This document shows, piece by piece, positions 1 through 6,455 of a DNA stretch of 8,113 bases. Source of the DNA: Zavarzinia sp. (GTDB taxonomy: Bacteria > Pseudomonadota > Alphaproteobacteria > Zavarziniales > Zavarziniaceae); contig JAQVKV010000066.1 in the NCBI GenBank assembly GCA_028694545.1, forward strand, positions 1 through 8,113. The letters are read 5' to 3'. The translations under genes were made by a program, and so were the position numbers. Numbering within the stretch: the stretch's first letter is position 1; every line of letters starts with the position of its first letter. The notes below the pieces were generated by a model. The model searched no databases. It was not told the DNA's origin and was given only the letters and a program-made list of their open reading frames with translations.

Positions 1-339
1 ATCATCACCGAGGAAGAAGGCGATCTCGCCTTCCACCTTGGGCTGACTGACCCGCGAGACCGGAATGGTCTCGCCGTCGGCGAAGGCCATGTCGGCGAAC
101 AGCATGCCGTAGTCGGGCTGGTCGAGGCCGAGCAGGTTCTGCACGGCCTTCGACGTCGCGCCGATCTTGCGACCGACGAGATGCCGGCCGTTCTCGATCC
201 AGTGGCGGGTGTTCGCTTCCTGGATGGCGTAGGCGGTGGCGGCGTCCGGCGTTTCGAGCCGGTCACGCAGGGGGGCGATGGGGGTGCCGGTCTCGACCGC
301 CGTGCGCAGCAGGGCGGCGGCCTGATCGACCGAGAGCAT
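1..339 (-). CDS. dmpE: 2-oxopent-4-enoate hydratase (2-hydroxypenta-2,4-dienoate hydratase), N-terminal part, cut by the window edge
   Basis: This enzyme adds water to 2-hydroxypenta-2,4-dienoate to give 4-hydroxy-2-oxovalerate in the lower meta-cleavage pathway, in the cytoplasm. The frame is open from the ATG at 339 to the left edge: 113 codons of a family that is usually about 260 residues. The visible part carries the family signature GRKIGATSKAVQNLLGLDQP (residues about 57-76) and QPKVEGEIAFFLGDD at about 99-113, whose ExE acids belong to the metal site in this fold. The SKAVQNLLG block matches DmpE/MhpD hydratases better than the related 4-oxalocrotonate decarboxylase DmpH. The ATG at 339 is chosen because GAGGTGA sits 8 bases upstream (354-348). 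An in-frame GTG at 351 overlaps that site and is less likely. It follows dmpC by 23 bases in the same operon. Confidence 0.93.
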   Translation of the reverse strand, partial: MLSVDQAAALLRTAVETGTPIAPLRDRLETPDAATAYAIQEANTRHWIENGRHLVGRKIGATSKAVQNLLGLDQPDYGMLFADMAFADGETIPVSRVSQPKVEGEIAFFLGDD

Positions 340-362
340 TGTCGATGTCACCTCGATCCCCC

Positions 363-1817
363 TCAGAGCTTGACGCAGACGTTCGAGAGTTCGGTGTAGA
401 ACTCCAGGCTATGCACCCCGCCTTCCCGGCCGATGCCGGAACGCTTGGAGCCGCCGAAGGGCGTGCGCAGATCGCGCAGGAACCAGGAGTTGACCCAGAC
501 GAGGCCGGTCTCCATCCGCGCGGCGACACGATTGGCCCGGCTCGAATTCTCGGTCCAGATCGCGCAGGCGAGGCCGTATTCCGTATCGTTCGCGCGGGCG
601 ATCACCTCCTCTTCGTCGTCGAAGGGCGAGATGTGGCAGCAGGGCCCGAAGATTTCCTCGCGCATGATCGGGCTGTCGTCGCCGAGCCCGGTCCAGATCG
701 TCGGCTCGACCCAGGCGCCTTCGGCCAGGGCCGCGGGCACCATGGGAATGCCGCCGCCGGTGACGATGGTGGCGCCCAGGGCCTGGGCTTTCTCGTAGTA
801 GGACAGGACCTTGGCCTGATGCTCGCGCGAGACCAGCGGGCCCATGTTGGCCCCGGGCTCGTCGGGCGTACCGATCACCAGGGCTTCGGCCCCGGTCTTC
901 AGGCGCGCGACGAATTCGTCGAACACCGGGCGCTCGACATAGACACGTTCGGTGCCGAGGCAGACCTGGCCGCAATTGGCGAAGGCCGAGCGCATGGTGC
1001 CCTCGATCGCCTTGTCGAGATCGGCGTCGGCGAAGACGATCGCCGGGTTCTTGCCGCCGAGTTCGAGCGAGACCGGCCGGATGAAGCCCGCCCCCGCCTT
1101 CATGATGGCGGCACCCGTGCGGGTTTCGCCCGTGAAGGTAACGGCGTTGACGTCCGGATTGCTGGTCAGGAATTCGCCGGCGCTGTCGGGACCGAAGCCA
1201 TGCACGACGTTGTAGACGCCGGGCGGCACCCCGGCCTCGTTCATGACCTCGCCGAGCAGGGCGGCGGTGGACGGCGTCTCTTCCGACGGCTTGACGACGA
1301 CCGTGTTGCCGCAGGCGAGCGCCGGCCCGACTTTCCACGTCATGAGGAGAAGCGGAAGGTTCCACGGGCAGATGACACCGATGACCCCCTTCGGCCGGCG
1401 CAGGGCGTAGTTCACTGCCCCGGCACCGTCCGGGGTGTCGAGCACGAAGCTCTCCGTCGGGACGTTCTTGACGAGATCGGCAAAGATCTTGAAGTTCGCG
1501 GCCCCGCGCGGAATGTCGATATGGCTGGCAAGGCTCTTCGGCTTGCCGGTGTCACGACATTCCGCCTCGAGGAACTCGTCGAAGCGCCTGGTTATGCCGT
1601 CGGCGACCTTGTGCAGGATCGCACCGCGTTCGGCCACCGTCATCTTGCCCCAGGGGCCACGCAGCGCGCGCCGCGCCGCCGCCACCGCGGCGTCGACCTC
1701 GGTCTTGCCGGCCTCCGCCACCTGGGCGAAGACCTCGTTGTTGCAAGGGTTGCGCTTGTCGAACCAGCCCTTGCCCTCGCGATAGGTACCGTCGATGAAA
1801 TTCAGAATCTTTGCCAT
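363..1817 (-). CDS. dmpC: 2-hydroxymuconic semialdehyde dehydrogenase
   Basis: This NAD-dependent aldehyde dehydrogenase oxidises 2-hydroxymuconic semialdehyde, the ring-cleavage product of catechol, to 2-hydroxymuconate and so feeds the 4-oxalocrotonate branch. It has 484 residues from the ATG at 1817, close to the 486 of DmpC. The superfamily residues are all visible: Asn153 in CPWNLP, Lys176 in VVKPSEETP, the nucleotide loop GETRTG (230-235), general base Glu252 in LELGGKNP, nucleophile Cys286 in NCGQVCLGTER, Glu388 in EEIFGP, and PFGGSKRSGIGREGG from 453. Three Met codons cluster at the start (1826, 1823, 1817). I prefer 1817 because GGGTGG (1833-1828) is 10 bases before it and because MAKILNFIDG aligns with the DmpC N-terminus without extra residues; starting at 1826 would add MMS. 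It lies 18 bases after dmpB. The gene is intact. Confidence 0.96.
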   Translation of the reverse strand: MAKILNFIDGTYREGKGWFDKRNPCNNEVFAQVAEAGKTEVDAAVAAARRALRGPWGKMTVAERGAILHKVADGITRRFDEFLEAECRDTGKPKSLASHIDIPRGAANFKIFADLVKNVPTESFVLDTPDGAGAVNYALRRPKGVIGVICPWNLPLLLMTWKVGPALACGNTVVVKPSEETPSTAALLGEVMNEAGVPPGVYNVVHGFGPDSAGEFLTSNPDVNAVTFTGETRTGAAIMKAGAGFIRPVSLELGGKNPAIVFADADLDKAIEGTMRSAFANCGQVCLGTERVYVERPVFDEFVARLKTGAEALVIGTPDEPGANMGPLVSREHQAKVLSYYEKAQALGATIVTGGGIPMVPAALAEGAWVEPTIWTGLGDDSPIMREEIFGPCCHISPFDDEEEVIARANDTEYGLACAIWTENSSRANRVAARMETGLVWVNSWFLRDLRTPFGGSKRSGIGREGGVHSLEFYTELSNVCVKL

Positions 1818-1835
1818 GCTCATCATGCCACCCGA

Positions 1836-2759
1836 TCAGGTCACGACCGTCATGAAGCGATCGTTCAGCGCGCGTTCGTAATAGAAGATCGCCTTGCCCA
1901 CTTCGTCCGTACTCCAGGTACGCACCGGATGATCGGGATAGAAGGTGTAACCACCGGCGAAGACTTCGTTGCGGTTGCCCGACGGATCGAAGAAATAGAT
2001 GGTCTGGCCACGGGTGATGCCGTGCCGGGTCGGGCCAATGTCGACCGACATGTTGTAACGACTCATGATGTCCGCCGCGTGCCCCACGTCGTGCCAGCTC
2101 TCCAGATAGAAGGAGACGTGGTGCAACTTGCCCTTGCTGTCGTGACGGACCAGCGCGAGGTCATGGGCCTTCATGCCGCAGGACAGGAAGGTGGCGATCA
2201 CGGTCCCGTCGGGTGTCACCACCTGTTCGGTAACGGCGAAGCCGAGAAGATCCATGAACAGCGCCTTGGCGCCGTCGATGTCGTCACCATAGAGCAGGCA
2301 ATGGTCGAAGCGCAGGGCGCGCATGCCGCGCGGCTCGGCGTGCCAGAGTTCGGGATTGTTCACCATCGGTCCGGTCGGGTGCAGACCGATCGAGGCGAAA
2401 AGCTCGAAGCGGTGCCCCGTCGGCGCAATGAAGGAAAGCCGGCGGCCGACCGAGGGCATGCCGCCGGCCGAGATCTCCTCGACCGCAACACCGCCGTCGA
2501 GCAGCTTTTCGTGCAATTCGTCGAGCATGCCCTCGTTCATCACCTTGAAGGACATGAAGTCCATGCCCGGTTCGTCCGCTTCGCGGAGGATAAGCGAGTG
2601 GTGATCGAATTCGTCGTAGGCCTTGAGATAGACCCGACCATCGTCGCCCGTCATCACCACATCGAGACCGATGCGGTCACGGTAGTGTTCGAGCGCAGCC
2701 TTCATATCCAGCACGCGCACCTGGACATAGCCAGGGCGCAGGACGCCTGAAATCGCCAT
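1836..2759 (-). CDS. dmpB: Catechol 2,3-dioxygenase (extradiol, Fe(II), type I)
   Basis: This enzyme opens catechol next to its hydroxyls (meta cleavage) to give yellow 2-hydroxymuconic semialdehyde. The 307-residue protein has the two-domain glyoxalase/vicinal-oxygen-chelate layout of XylE and DmpB and the same length. Iron ligands fall at exactly the XylE positions: His153 (RFDHCLLYGDD), His214 (KLHHVSFYLE) and Glu265 (DPSGNRNEVF). Active-site His199, His246 (GPTRHGITRG) and Tyr255 are also kept. ADEPGMDFM (about 61-69) and the C-terminal GKAIFYYERALNDRFMTV are typical of the family. The ATG at 2759 has a strong ribosome site, GGGAGG (2771-2766), which lies within the last codons of dmpQ, with only 3 bases between the genes. 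The oxygenase upstream supplies its substrate. Within the family it belongs with single-ring catechol enzymes; the exact subfamily was not determined. Confidence 0.97.
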   Translation of the reverse strand: MAISGVLRPGYVQVRVLDMKAALEHYRDRIGLDVVMTGDDGRVYLKAYDEFDHHSLILREADEPGMDFMSFKVMNEGMLDELHEKLLDGGVAVEEISAGGMPSVGRRLSFIAPTGHRFELFASIGLHPTGPMVNNPELWHAEPRGMRALRFDHCLLYGDDIDGAKALFMDLLGFAVTEQVVTPDGTVIATFLSCGMKAHDLALVRHDSKGKLHHVSFYLESWHDVGHAADIMSRYNMSVDIGPTRHGITRGQTIYFFDPSGNRNEVFAGGYTFYPDHPVRTWSTDEVGKAIFYYERALNDRFMTVVT

Positions 2760-2762
2760 TGA

Positions 2763-3101
2763 TTACCTCCCTTTTTGCCCGCTCGGGCATTCTGTTTGCA
2801 GGCTCTGCCGGTCCGACACGGTCGCCAGCCGGAGCCTCAGATCGGATTGCGGATAGACCCGGCAGGCGAGCGCGAAACCCTGTTCCGAATGCTCCGCCGG
2901 GACGTGCCGGCGGCTCATCGGCCCGGCGCGGAACTGGCCTTCGGTGATTTTCACCAGGCACAGGCCGCACCCCCCGTTGCGGCACCCGACCGGAATCGCG
3001 CGCCGCCCCTGCCGTTCCATCGCCTGGAGCACCCCCTCGCCCTCGGGACAGCGGAACTGCGTGCCGCAATCCTCCATCTCGATCGTGTGCGGCTCCACCA
3101 T
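2763..3101 (-). CDS. dmpQ: Chloroplast-type [2Fe-2S] ferredoxin, reactivator of catechol 2,3-dioxygenase
   Basis: This small ferredoxin of the DmpQ/XylT type is 112 residues long. In the known systems XylT reduces the oxidised, inactive iron of catechol 2,3-dioxygenase and keeps it working, notably with 4-methylcatechol. The cluster ligands are visible as Cys40, Cys45, Cys48 (VGCRNGGCGLCLVKI) and Cys80 (ALACRVYP), a CX4CX2CX31C pattern. A basic, low-complexity tail follows residue 90. Its place between dmpP and dmpB is the same as in the CF600 operon and supports the role. The start at 3101 is 3 bases after the dmpP stop; the only Shine-Dalgarno-like sequence is a weak GGATG inside the end of dmpP, so translation is probably coupled to dmpP. 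The extra Cys12, Cys18 and Cys105 have no known role. Confidence 0.93.
   Translation of the reverse strand: MVEPHTIEMEDCGTQFRCPEGEGVLQAMERQGRRAIPVGCRNGGCGLCLVKITEGQFRAGPMSRRHVPAEHSEQGFALACRVYPQSDLRLRLATVSDRQSLQTECPSGQKGR
2766..2771 (-). promoter_or_regulatory. Ribosome binding site of dmpB, lying in the last codons of dmpQ
   Basis: GGGAGG followed by TAATCA and the ATG of dmpB. The same six bases encode the last two residues, Gly-Arg, of DmpQ, and the TAA stop directly follows. This ties dmpB initiation to the end of dmpQ translation and fixes the start of dmpB at 2759. Confidence 0.85.
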
Positions 3102-3104
3102 CGG

Positions 3105-4172
3105 TCACATCCGTTGCGACAGGGGACTGCGCTGCGGCGCCTTGTCATCCGCCTTCGTGAGGAAGCTTTCCGTATGGATGTCCCGGTCGAACAGGCGGCC
3201 CTTCATCAGCGCGCGGATGCCGGCGTCGATCATCGGCGGCGGGCCGCACAGATAGGCCTTGTGGCCCCGGAATACGCCGTCGAAGTGACGCACCACCGCC
3301 TCATGCACGAAGCCCGTCTCGCCGGTCCAGCCGTCCTCCGGCTGCGGATCGGACAGCACGGGGACATAGGTGAAATTGCCGTGCTTCTCGGCCAGCATGC
3401 GGAACAGGTCATCGTAGTAGAGGTCCTGCCGCTGCCGGACACCGTGGAACAGGGTGATCTGTTGCGTGACTCCCTTGGCGAGAAGATCCTCGATCATCGA
3501 CTTGGGGCTGGACAGGCCCGAACCGCCGGCGATGAAGATCATCGGCAGGCTCGAGGATTCCCGAACGTAGAAACGTCCGTAAGGTCCGGAGACCCGCAGC
3601 TTGTCGCCCGCCTTGAGGCTCTGATGTAGATAGGTCGTCGCCTGCCCGCCGGGAACGAGCCGGATATGCAATTCCAGCAGCCGGCTGCCGGGCGGATTGG
3701 CCAGGGAGAAGGCACGTTCCCCCTGAACACCCGGGACCTGGAGCTGGACATATTGTCCGGCCTGGAACGGGAATTCGACGCCCCCCATGTCGAGCCAGAT
3801 ACCCTTGATGTCCCGCGCCAGAGTACGGATGTCCACGACCTCGGCCTCGACGTCGAGGACCGGGTAGTTCATGGCATCGGGGTCGACGTCGATATCCGCC
3901 TCGATGGTGACATCGGACATCGGCCGGGCGCAGCAGGCCAGCGCCCGCCCCTCGTCCCGCTCGAAATCCATGAGCGCGAAGGGCGAGGCTTCCCCAAGAT
4001 CGACTTCCCCTTCGAGAACCGTGATCTTGCAGGTGCTGCACAGACCGTGGTTGCACTGGTAGGGCAGATAGATGCCGCTGCGCAGGCAGGCATCCAGGAT
4101 CGTCTGCCCGGCGGCCACCTTGACGGTCTGCCCGAGGGGTTCGACCAGAACGCTGAAGGTCTCGTCCGACAT
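3105..4172 (-). CDS. dmpP: Phenol hydroxylase reductase component (P5), [2Fe-2S]/FAD, NAD(P)H-dependent
   Basis: This reductase passes electrons from NAD(P)H through FAD and a [2Fe-2S] cluster to the diiron centre of the hydroxylase. It has 355 residues, against about 353 in DmpP. An N-terminal plant-type ferredoxin domain (about 1-95) has cluster ligands Cys40, Cys45 and Cys48 (YQCNHGLCSTCKI) and Cys80 (ALACCARP). The FAD domain has the RxxS motif RAFSLANPPG (153-162) and GPYGRFYV (197-204). The nicotinamide domain has FIAGGSGLSSPKSMI (213-227), YLCGPPPMID (307-316) and ends with TESFLTKAD. The start at 4172 begins MSDETFSVLV like its relatives. The frame is open further upstream to an ATG at 4370, but that part lies antisense-free inside dmpO in another frame and is not homologous. 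It follows dmpO by 14 bases and precedes dmpQ by 3. Confidence 0.97.
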   Translation of the reverse strand: MSDETFSVLVEPLGQTVKVAAGQTILDACLRSGIYLPYQCNHGLCSTCKITVLEGEVDLGEASPFALMDFERDEGRALACCARPMSDVTIEADIDVDPDAMNYPVLDVEAEVVDIRTLARDIKGIWLDMGGVEFPFQAGQYVQLQVPGVQGERAFSLANPPGSRLLELHIRLVPGGQATTYLHQSLKAGDKLRVSGPYGRFYVRESSSLPMIFIAGGSGLSSPKSMIEDLLAKGVTQQITLFHGVRQRQDLYYDDLFRMLAEKHGNFTYVPVLSDPQPEDGWTGETGFVHEAVVRHFDGVFRGHKAYLCGPPPMIDAGIRALMKGRLFDRDIHTESFLTKADDKAPQRSPLSQRM

Positions 4173-4186
4173 GGTGCCGCGCCCTG

Positions 4187-4549
4187 TCAGCAGGTCGGGA
4201 TGCCGTCGATACCCTGCAGCCCTGGCGTCCAGAACCGCAGCACCGACTTGTGCCCGATGTTGTTCTCCGCGAGGCTCGCGTCCATGTTCGGCTTGAACGG
4301 GCGCGAATCCAGCATCCACGTCACCTTGCTCCAGTCGATCTTCGACCAGTCGGGGTGCGCGCCGTAGCAACCCGGCAGCACCGTCTCGAGCGCGGCCCGG
4401 AACGGCATCGACGGCGGCATCGGCAGCGCGATCGGCGCGCAGAACATCAGATGTTCTTCCCAGTGCCAGTAGACGATCTGGTTGCCGTGGAAATTCTCCA
4501 CACGGTCGCGCGCCTTGAATTCATAGCGGCTGATCGCTGATACAGTCAT
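4187..4549 (-). CDS. dmpO: Phenol hydroxylase gamma subunit (P4)
   Basis: This is the small gamma subunit of the hydroxylase (alpha-beta-gamma)2 core built with DmpN and DmpL. It has 120 residues, the usual size for DmpO. Recognisable segments are YEFKARDRVENFHGNQIVYW (about 9-28), EEHLMFCAPIALPMPPSMPF (31-50), and PDWSKIDWSKVTW near the middle; the C-terminus is NIGHKSVLRFWTPG and a short tail. No cofactor motif is expected in this subunit. The start is taken at 4549, where AGGGAGGA lies just upstream; an upstream in-frame ATG at 4579 would fall inside the loop of an intergenic hairpin and lacks a ribosome site. The gap to dmpN is 60 bases, unusually wide for this operon, and holds that perfect hairpin. 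Confidence 0.95.
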   Translation of the reverse strand: MTVSAISRYEFKARDRVENFHGNQIVYWHWEEHLMFCAPIALPMPPSMPFRAALETVLPGCYGAHPDWSKIDWSKVTWMLDSRPFKPNMDASLAENNIGHKSVLRFWTPGLQGIDGIPTC

Positions 4550-4568
4550 GATTCCTCCCTGTTCCCGG

Positions 4569-4596
4569 AGGACGGGCACGCGCGCATGCCCGTCCT
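4569..4596. repeat. Perfect 10-bp inverted repeat (hairpin) between dmpN and dmpO
   Basis: The arms AGGACGGGCA (4569-4578) and TGCCCGTCCT (4587-4596) are perfectly complementary with an 8-base loop, giving a very GC-rich stem. It lies after the dmpN stop (4610) and before the dmpO ribosome site (about 4560-4553). No run of T follows on the minus strand, so it is not a standard terminator. It may be a processing or stability hairpin that separates the catalytic-subunit message from the rest, or a partial attenuator. That function is inferred. Confidence 0.75.
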
Positions 4597-4609
4597 ATTC
4601 CCGCTTCGT

Positions 4610-6142
4610 TCAGACGGGGTTCGCCGCCTTCTGTGCCTGCCATTCGTCCCAGAGCTTCTGGTCGGGCGAGCCCTCGTAGTCGAAATTGTCGACGCCGAAG
4701 TTGAGGTGGTACCAGTCGAGGACGTCCTTCACCTCGGCGCCGCCGCAATTGCCCATGTAGATCTGGTGCACGGGCAGCCAGGACTGCACGTATTTCTCCG
4801 GCTCGTAGCAGAAGATGTCCTTGCAACCGTCCGAGCAGAAGTGATAGCGCTCGCCCTTGTATTCGGCCGACCGGAAGCAGATCGTGGTGGGATCGTCCGG
4901 CTCGGTGAAGCCCATCGGGATCTGGCAGGTCGTGCAGAGCTGCGGCAGCGTCGGGTTGTAGAAACGCTTGCCTTCGGCCGCCATCTCGCTCCAGCACTTG
5001 AAGCGCGGACGGTAATACTTGTCGAAGGTGTCGGGATATTTCGCCGACAGCCACTTCATCTCGTCCTCGGTCGGCAGCCAGGTGTGGAAGGCCGCCGCAT
5101 GGGTGTAATTGTAGAAGATCGACCAGACCTCGTGGCTCAGGCGATGCTTCTCCTTCGACGCGACCTCATGATATTTCGGCTTGCGGATGCCGTAACGCGA
5201 CAGGTCCTCGAAGAGAGCGTCACCCGCCTGCTCGAAATACATTTCCCAGGCCTCGGCCCAGGACATGATCCGCTTCGGCAGCATGTAGTCCATCATCATG
5301 GACACAAGGCCGAGCAGCCGGTAACCGCGCCAAAACCACTTGTCGATCCAGCGCTGCACGATCGGCACGTTGCCTTCGTCCTGCTCGAGCATGAACTTGA
5401 TGATCTCGAGGCCGAGCGTCATGTGCCGCGCCTCGTCCGACTGTGCGGAGAAGCCGAAGGTCACGGTCGCCATGTCGCCGTTGTAGGCGGCACCCGACAT
5501 GAAGGGCACGAACAGCAGGTTCGTCAGCACATACTCGAAGCTGAAGGAGATCGAGGTCAGGAACTCGAACGGACCGGCCGAGCAGGCATCCTCGAAGAAG
5601 GACTTCGGCACCGAGAGATACCAGACACGATCATGCATGTGCCGGGCGTCGTGCAGGCCATCGAAGAACTTGTTGTAGTGGCTCATGGTGTGCATCTGCG
5701 TCTGGGCGTGACGCAGTTCGTCGATCGCCTGCATCTGGCAGGCAATGCGGGGCCCGGCGCCGACGAAATGGCGGCCGACATGGGCATAGCCCCGGTGCGC
5801 CGAATATTCGAGCGGCGAGACACCGGTCAGGAACAGCTTCAGCGCGTTGACATAGCGCGCGTCGGTGATGTTCAGGTGGCCGTTGTTCTGCGCAAAGCTC
5901 TCGATCACGGCATAGAGCTTGCGTTCCTTCTCCGCCTGATATTTCCAGTAGGCGTCCATGGTCAGCCGGAAGGGGTCTTCCCAGGCTTCCCAATCGTGGA
6001 TCTTGATCCCTTCGTAGGACACATAGGGGAACACCTTGTCCATCGGCTGGTAGGTGGTTTCCCAGCCAAGCCCACGCGTCAGGTGGGAATAGCGTTCCTT
6101 GAGGCTGAGTTTACGCTGCTTCAGCGGCGGCATCGCATTCAT
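4610..6142 (-). CDS. dmpN: Phenol hydroxylase alpha subunit (P3), diiron oxygenase
   Basis: This is the catalytic subunit that inserts an oxygen atom into phenol to make catechol; it is a soluble bacterial multicomponent monooxygenase related to toluene and methane monooxygenases. It has 510 residues. All six carboxylate/histidine diiron ligands can be assigned: Glu112 (SPLEYSAHRGYAH), Glu142 and His145 (AIDELRHAQ), Glu203 (SFEYVLTN), Glu237 and His240 (SDEARHM). The spacings match those of MmoX. The active-site threonine of the family is Thr207, four residues after Glu203. A C-terminal YHS-like domain has four cysteines, Cys403, Cys406, Cys436 and Cys440 (CTTC and FCSDGC), expected to hold a zinc ion. 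The ATG at 6142 has GAGGAGA 8 bases upstream; Met4 is a less likely start. It follows dmpM by 12 bases. Confidence 0.98.
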   Translation of the reverse strand: MNAMPPLKQRKLSLKERYSHLTRGLGWETTYQPMDKVFPYVSYEGIKIHDWEAWEDPFRLTMDAYWKYQAEKERKLYAVIESFAQNNGHLNITDARYVNALKLFLTGVSPLEYSAHRGYAHVGRHFVGAGPRIACQMQAIDELRHAQTQMHTMSHYNKFFDGLHDARHMHDRVWYLSVPKSFFEDACSAGPFEFLTSISFSFEYVLTNLLFVPFMSGAAYNGDMATVTFGFSAQSDEARHMTLGLEIIKFMLEQDEGNVPIVQRWIDKWFWRGYRLLGLVSMMMDYMLPKRIMSWAEAWEMYFEQAGDALFEDLSRYGIRKPKYHEVASKEKHRLSHEVWSIFYNYTHAAAFHTWLPTEDEMKWLSAKYPDTFDKYYRPRFKCWSEMAAEGKRFYNPTLPQLCTTCQIPMGFTEPDDPTTICFRSAEYKGERYHFCSDGCKDIFCYEPEKYVQSWLPVHQIYMGNCGGAEVKDVLDWYHLNFGVDNFDYEGSPDQKLWDEWQAQKAANPV

Positions 6143-6154
6143 CGGTCTGTCTCC

Positions 6155-6445
6155 TCAGGAATGTTTCGGGCTTGCGCCGCGGGACCAGGCGAGGGTGAAG
6201 CTGTCGTCGTCCTCCTCGACGTTGCCGGCGAGCGAGATCAGCGACAATTGGAGCTCCTGCAGGTCGTACCGACGGCCGATGCGCTCCTCGATGGTCTCAC
6301 GCCGCAGGCTGAGACGATCTTCGCAATCGATCTTGGTCAGGGCCGGCATGCGCGAAACCTCGGCGGCCGGATTGTCCGCGACGATCGCGTCCACGAGCAT
6401 GCGGCCCTCGTCGGTATTCTGCAGAGTGATCGAAACCTTACCCAT
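6155..6445 (-). CDS. dmpM: Phenol hydroxylase effector/activator protein (P2), MmoB/DmpM family
   Basis: This is the cofactor-free regulatory protein that binds the hydroxylase and is needed for efficient turnover and coupling. It has 96 residues, slightly above the roughly 90 of DmpM. It starts MGKVSITLQNTDEGRMLVDA, which gives the typical first beta strand and helix of the MmoB/DmpM fold. The middle IDCEDRLSLRRETIEERIGR and DLQELQLSLISLAGNVEEDD fit the same family; the usual KxxG-type start and acidic C-terminal end are seen. After the acidic stretch there is an additional tail, about residues 84-96, with SRGASPKHS. The start at 6445 has GAGGGAAG about 5 bases upstream. The frame is open further upstream through dmpL to 6658, but that part is only a shadow. 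It follows dmpL by 10 bases. Confidence 0.95.
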   Translation of the reverse strand: MGKVSITLQNTDEGRMLVDAIVADNPAAEVSRMPALTKIDCEDRLSLRRETIEERIGRRYDLQELQLSLISLAGNVEEDDDSFTLAWSRGASPKHS

Positions 6446-6455
6446 CTCGCTTCCC

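Noticed and set aside
339..2750. 803-residue open frame on the plus strand across dmpC and dmpB
   Set aside because: It is antisense to two intact, recognisable enzymes, has no ribosome site at its start, and its Arg/His/Gly/Asp-rich composition is what the complement of GC-rich genes gives.
4173..4370. 66-residue N-terminal extension of DmpP
   Set aside because: It overlaps dmpO in another frame and has Arg-rich shadow composition; the ATG at 4172 gives the family N-terminus and length.
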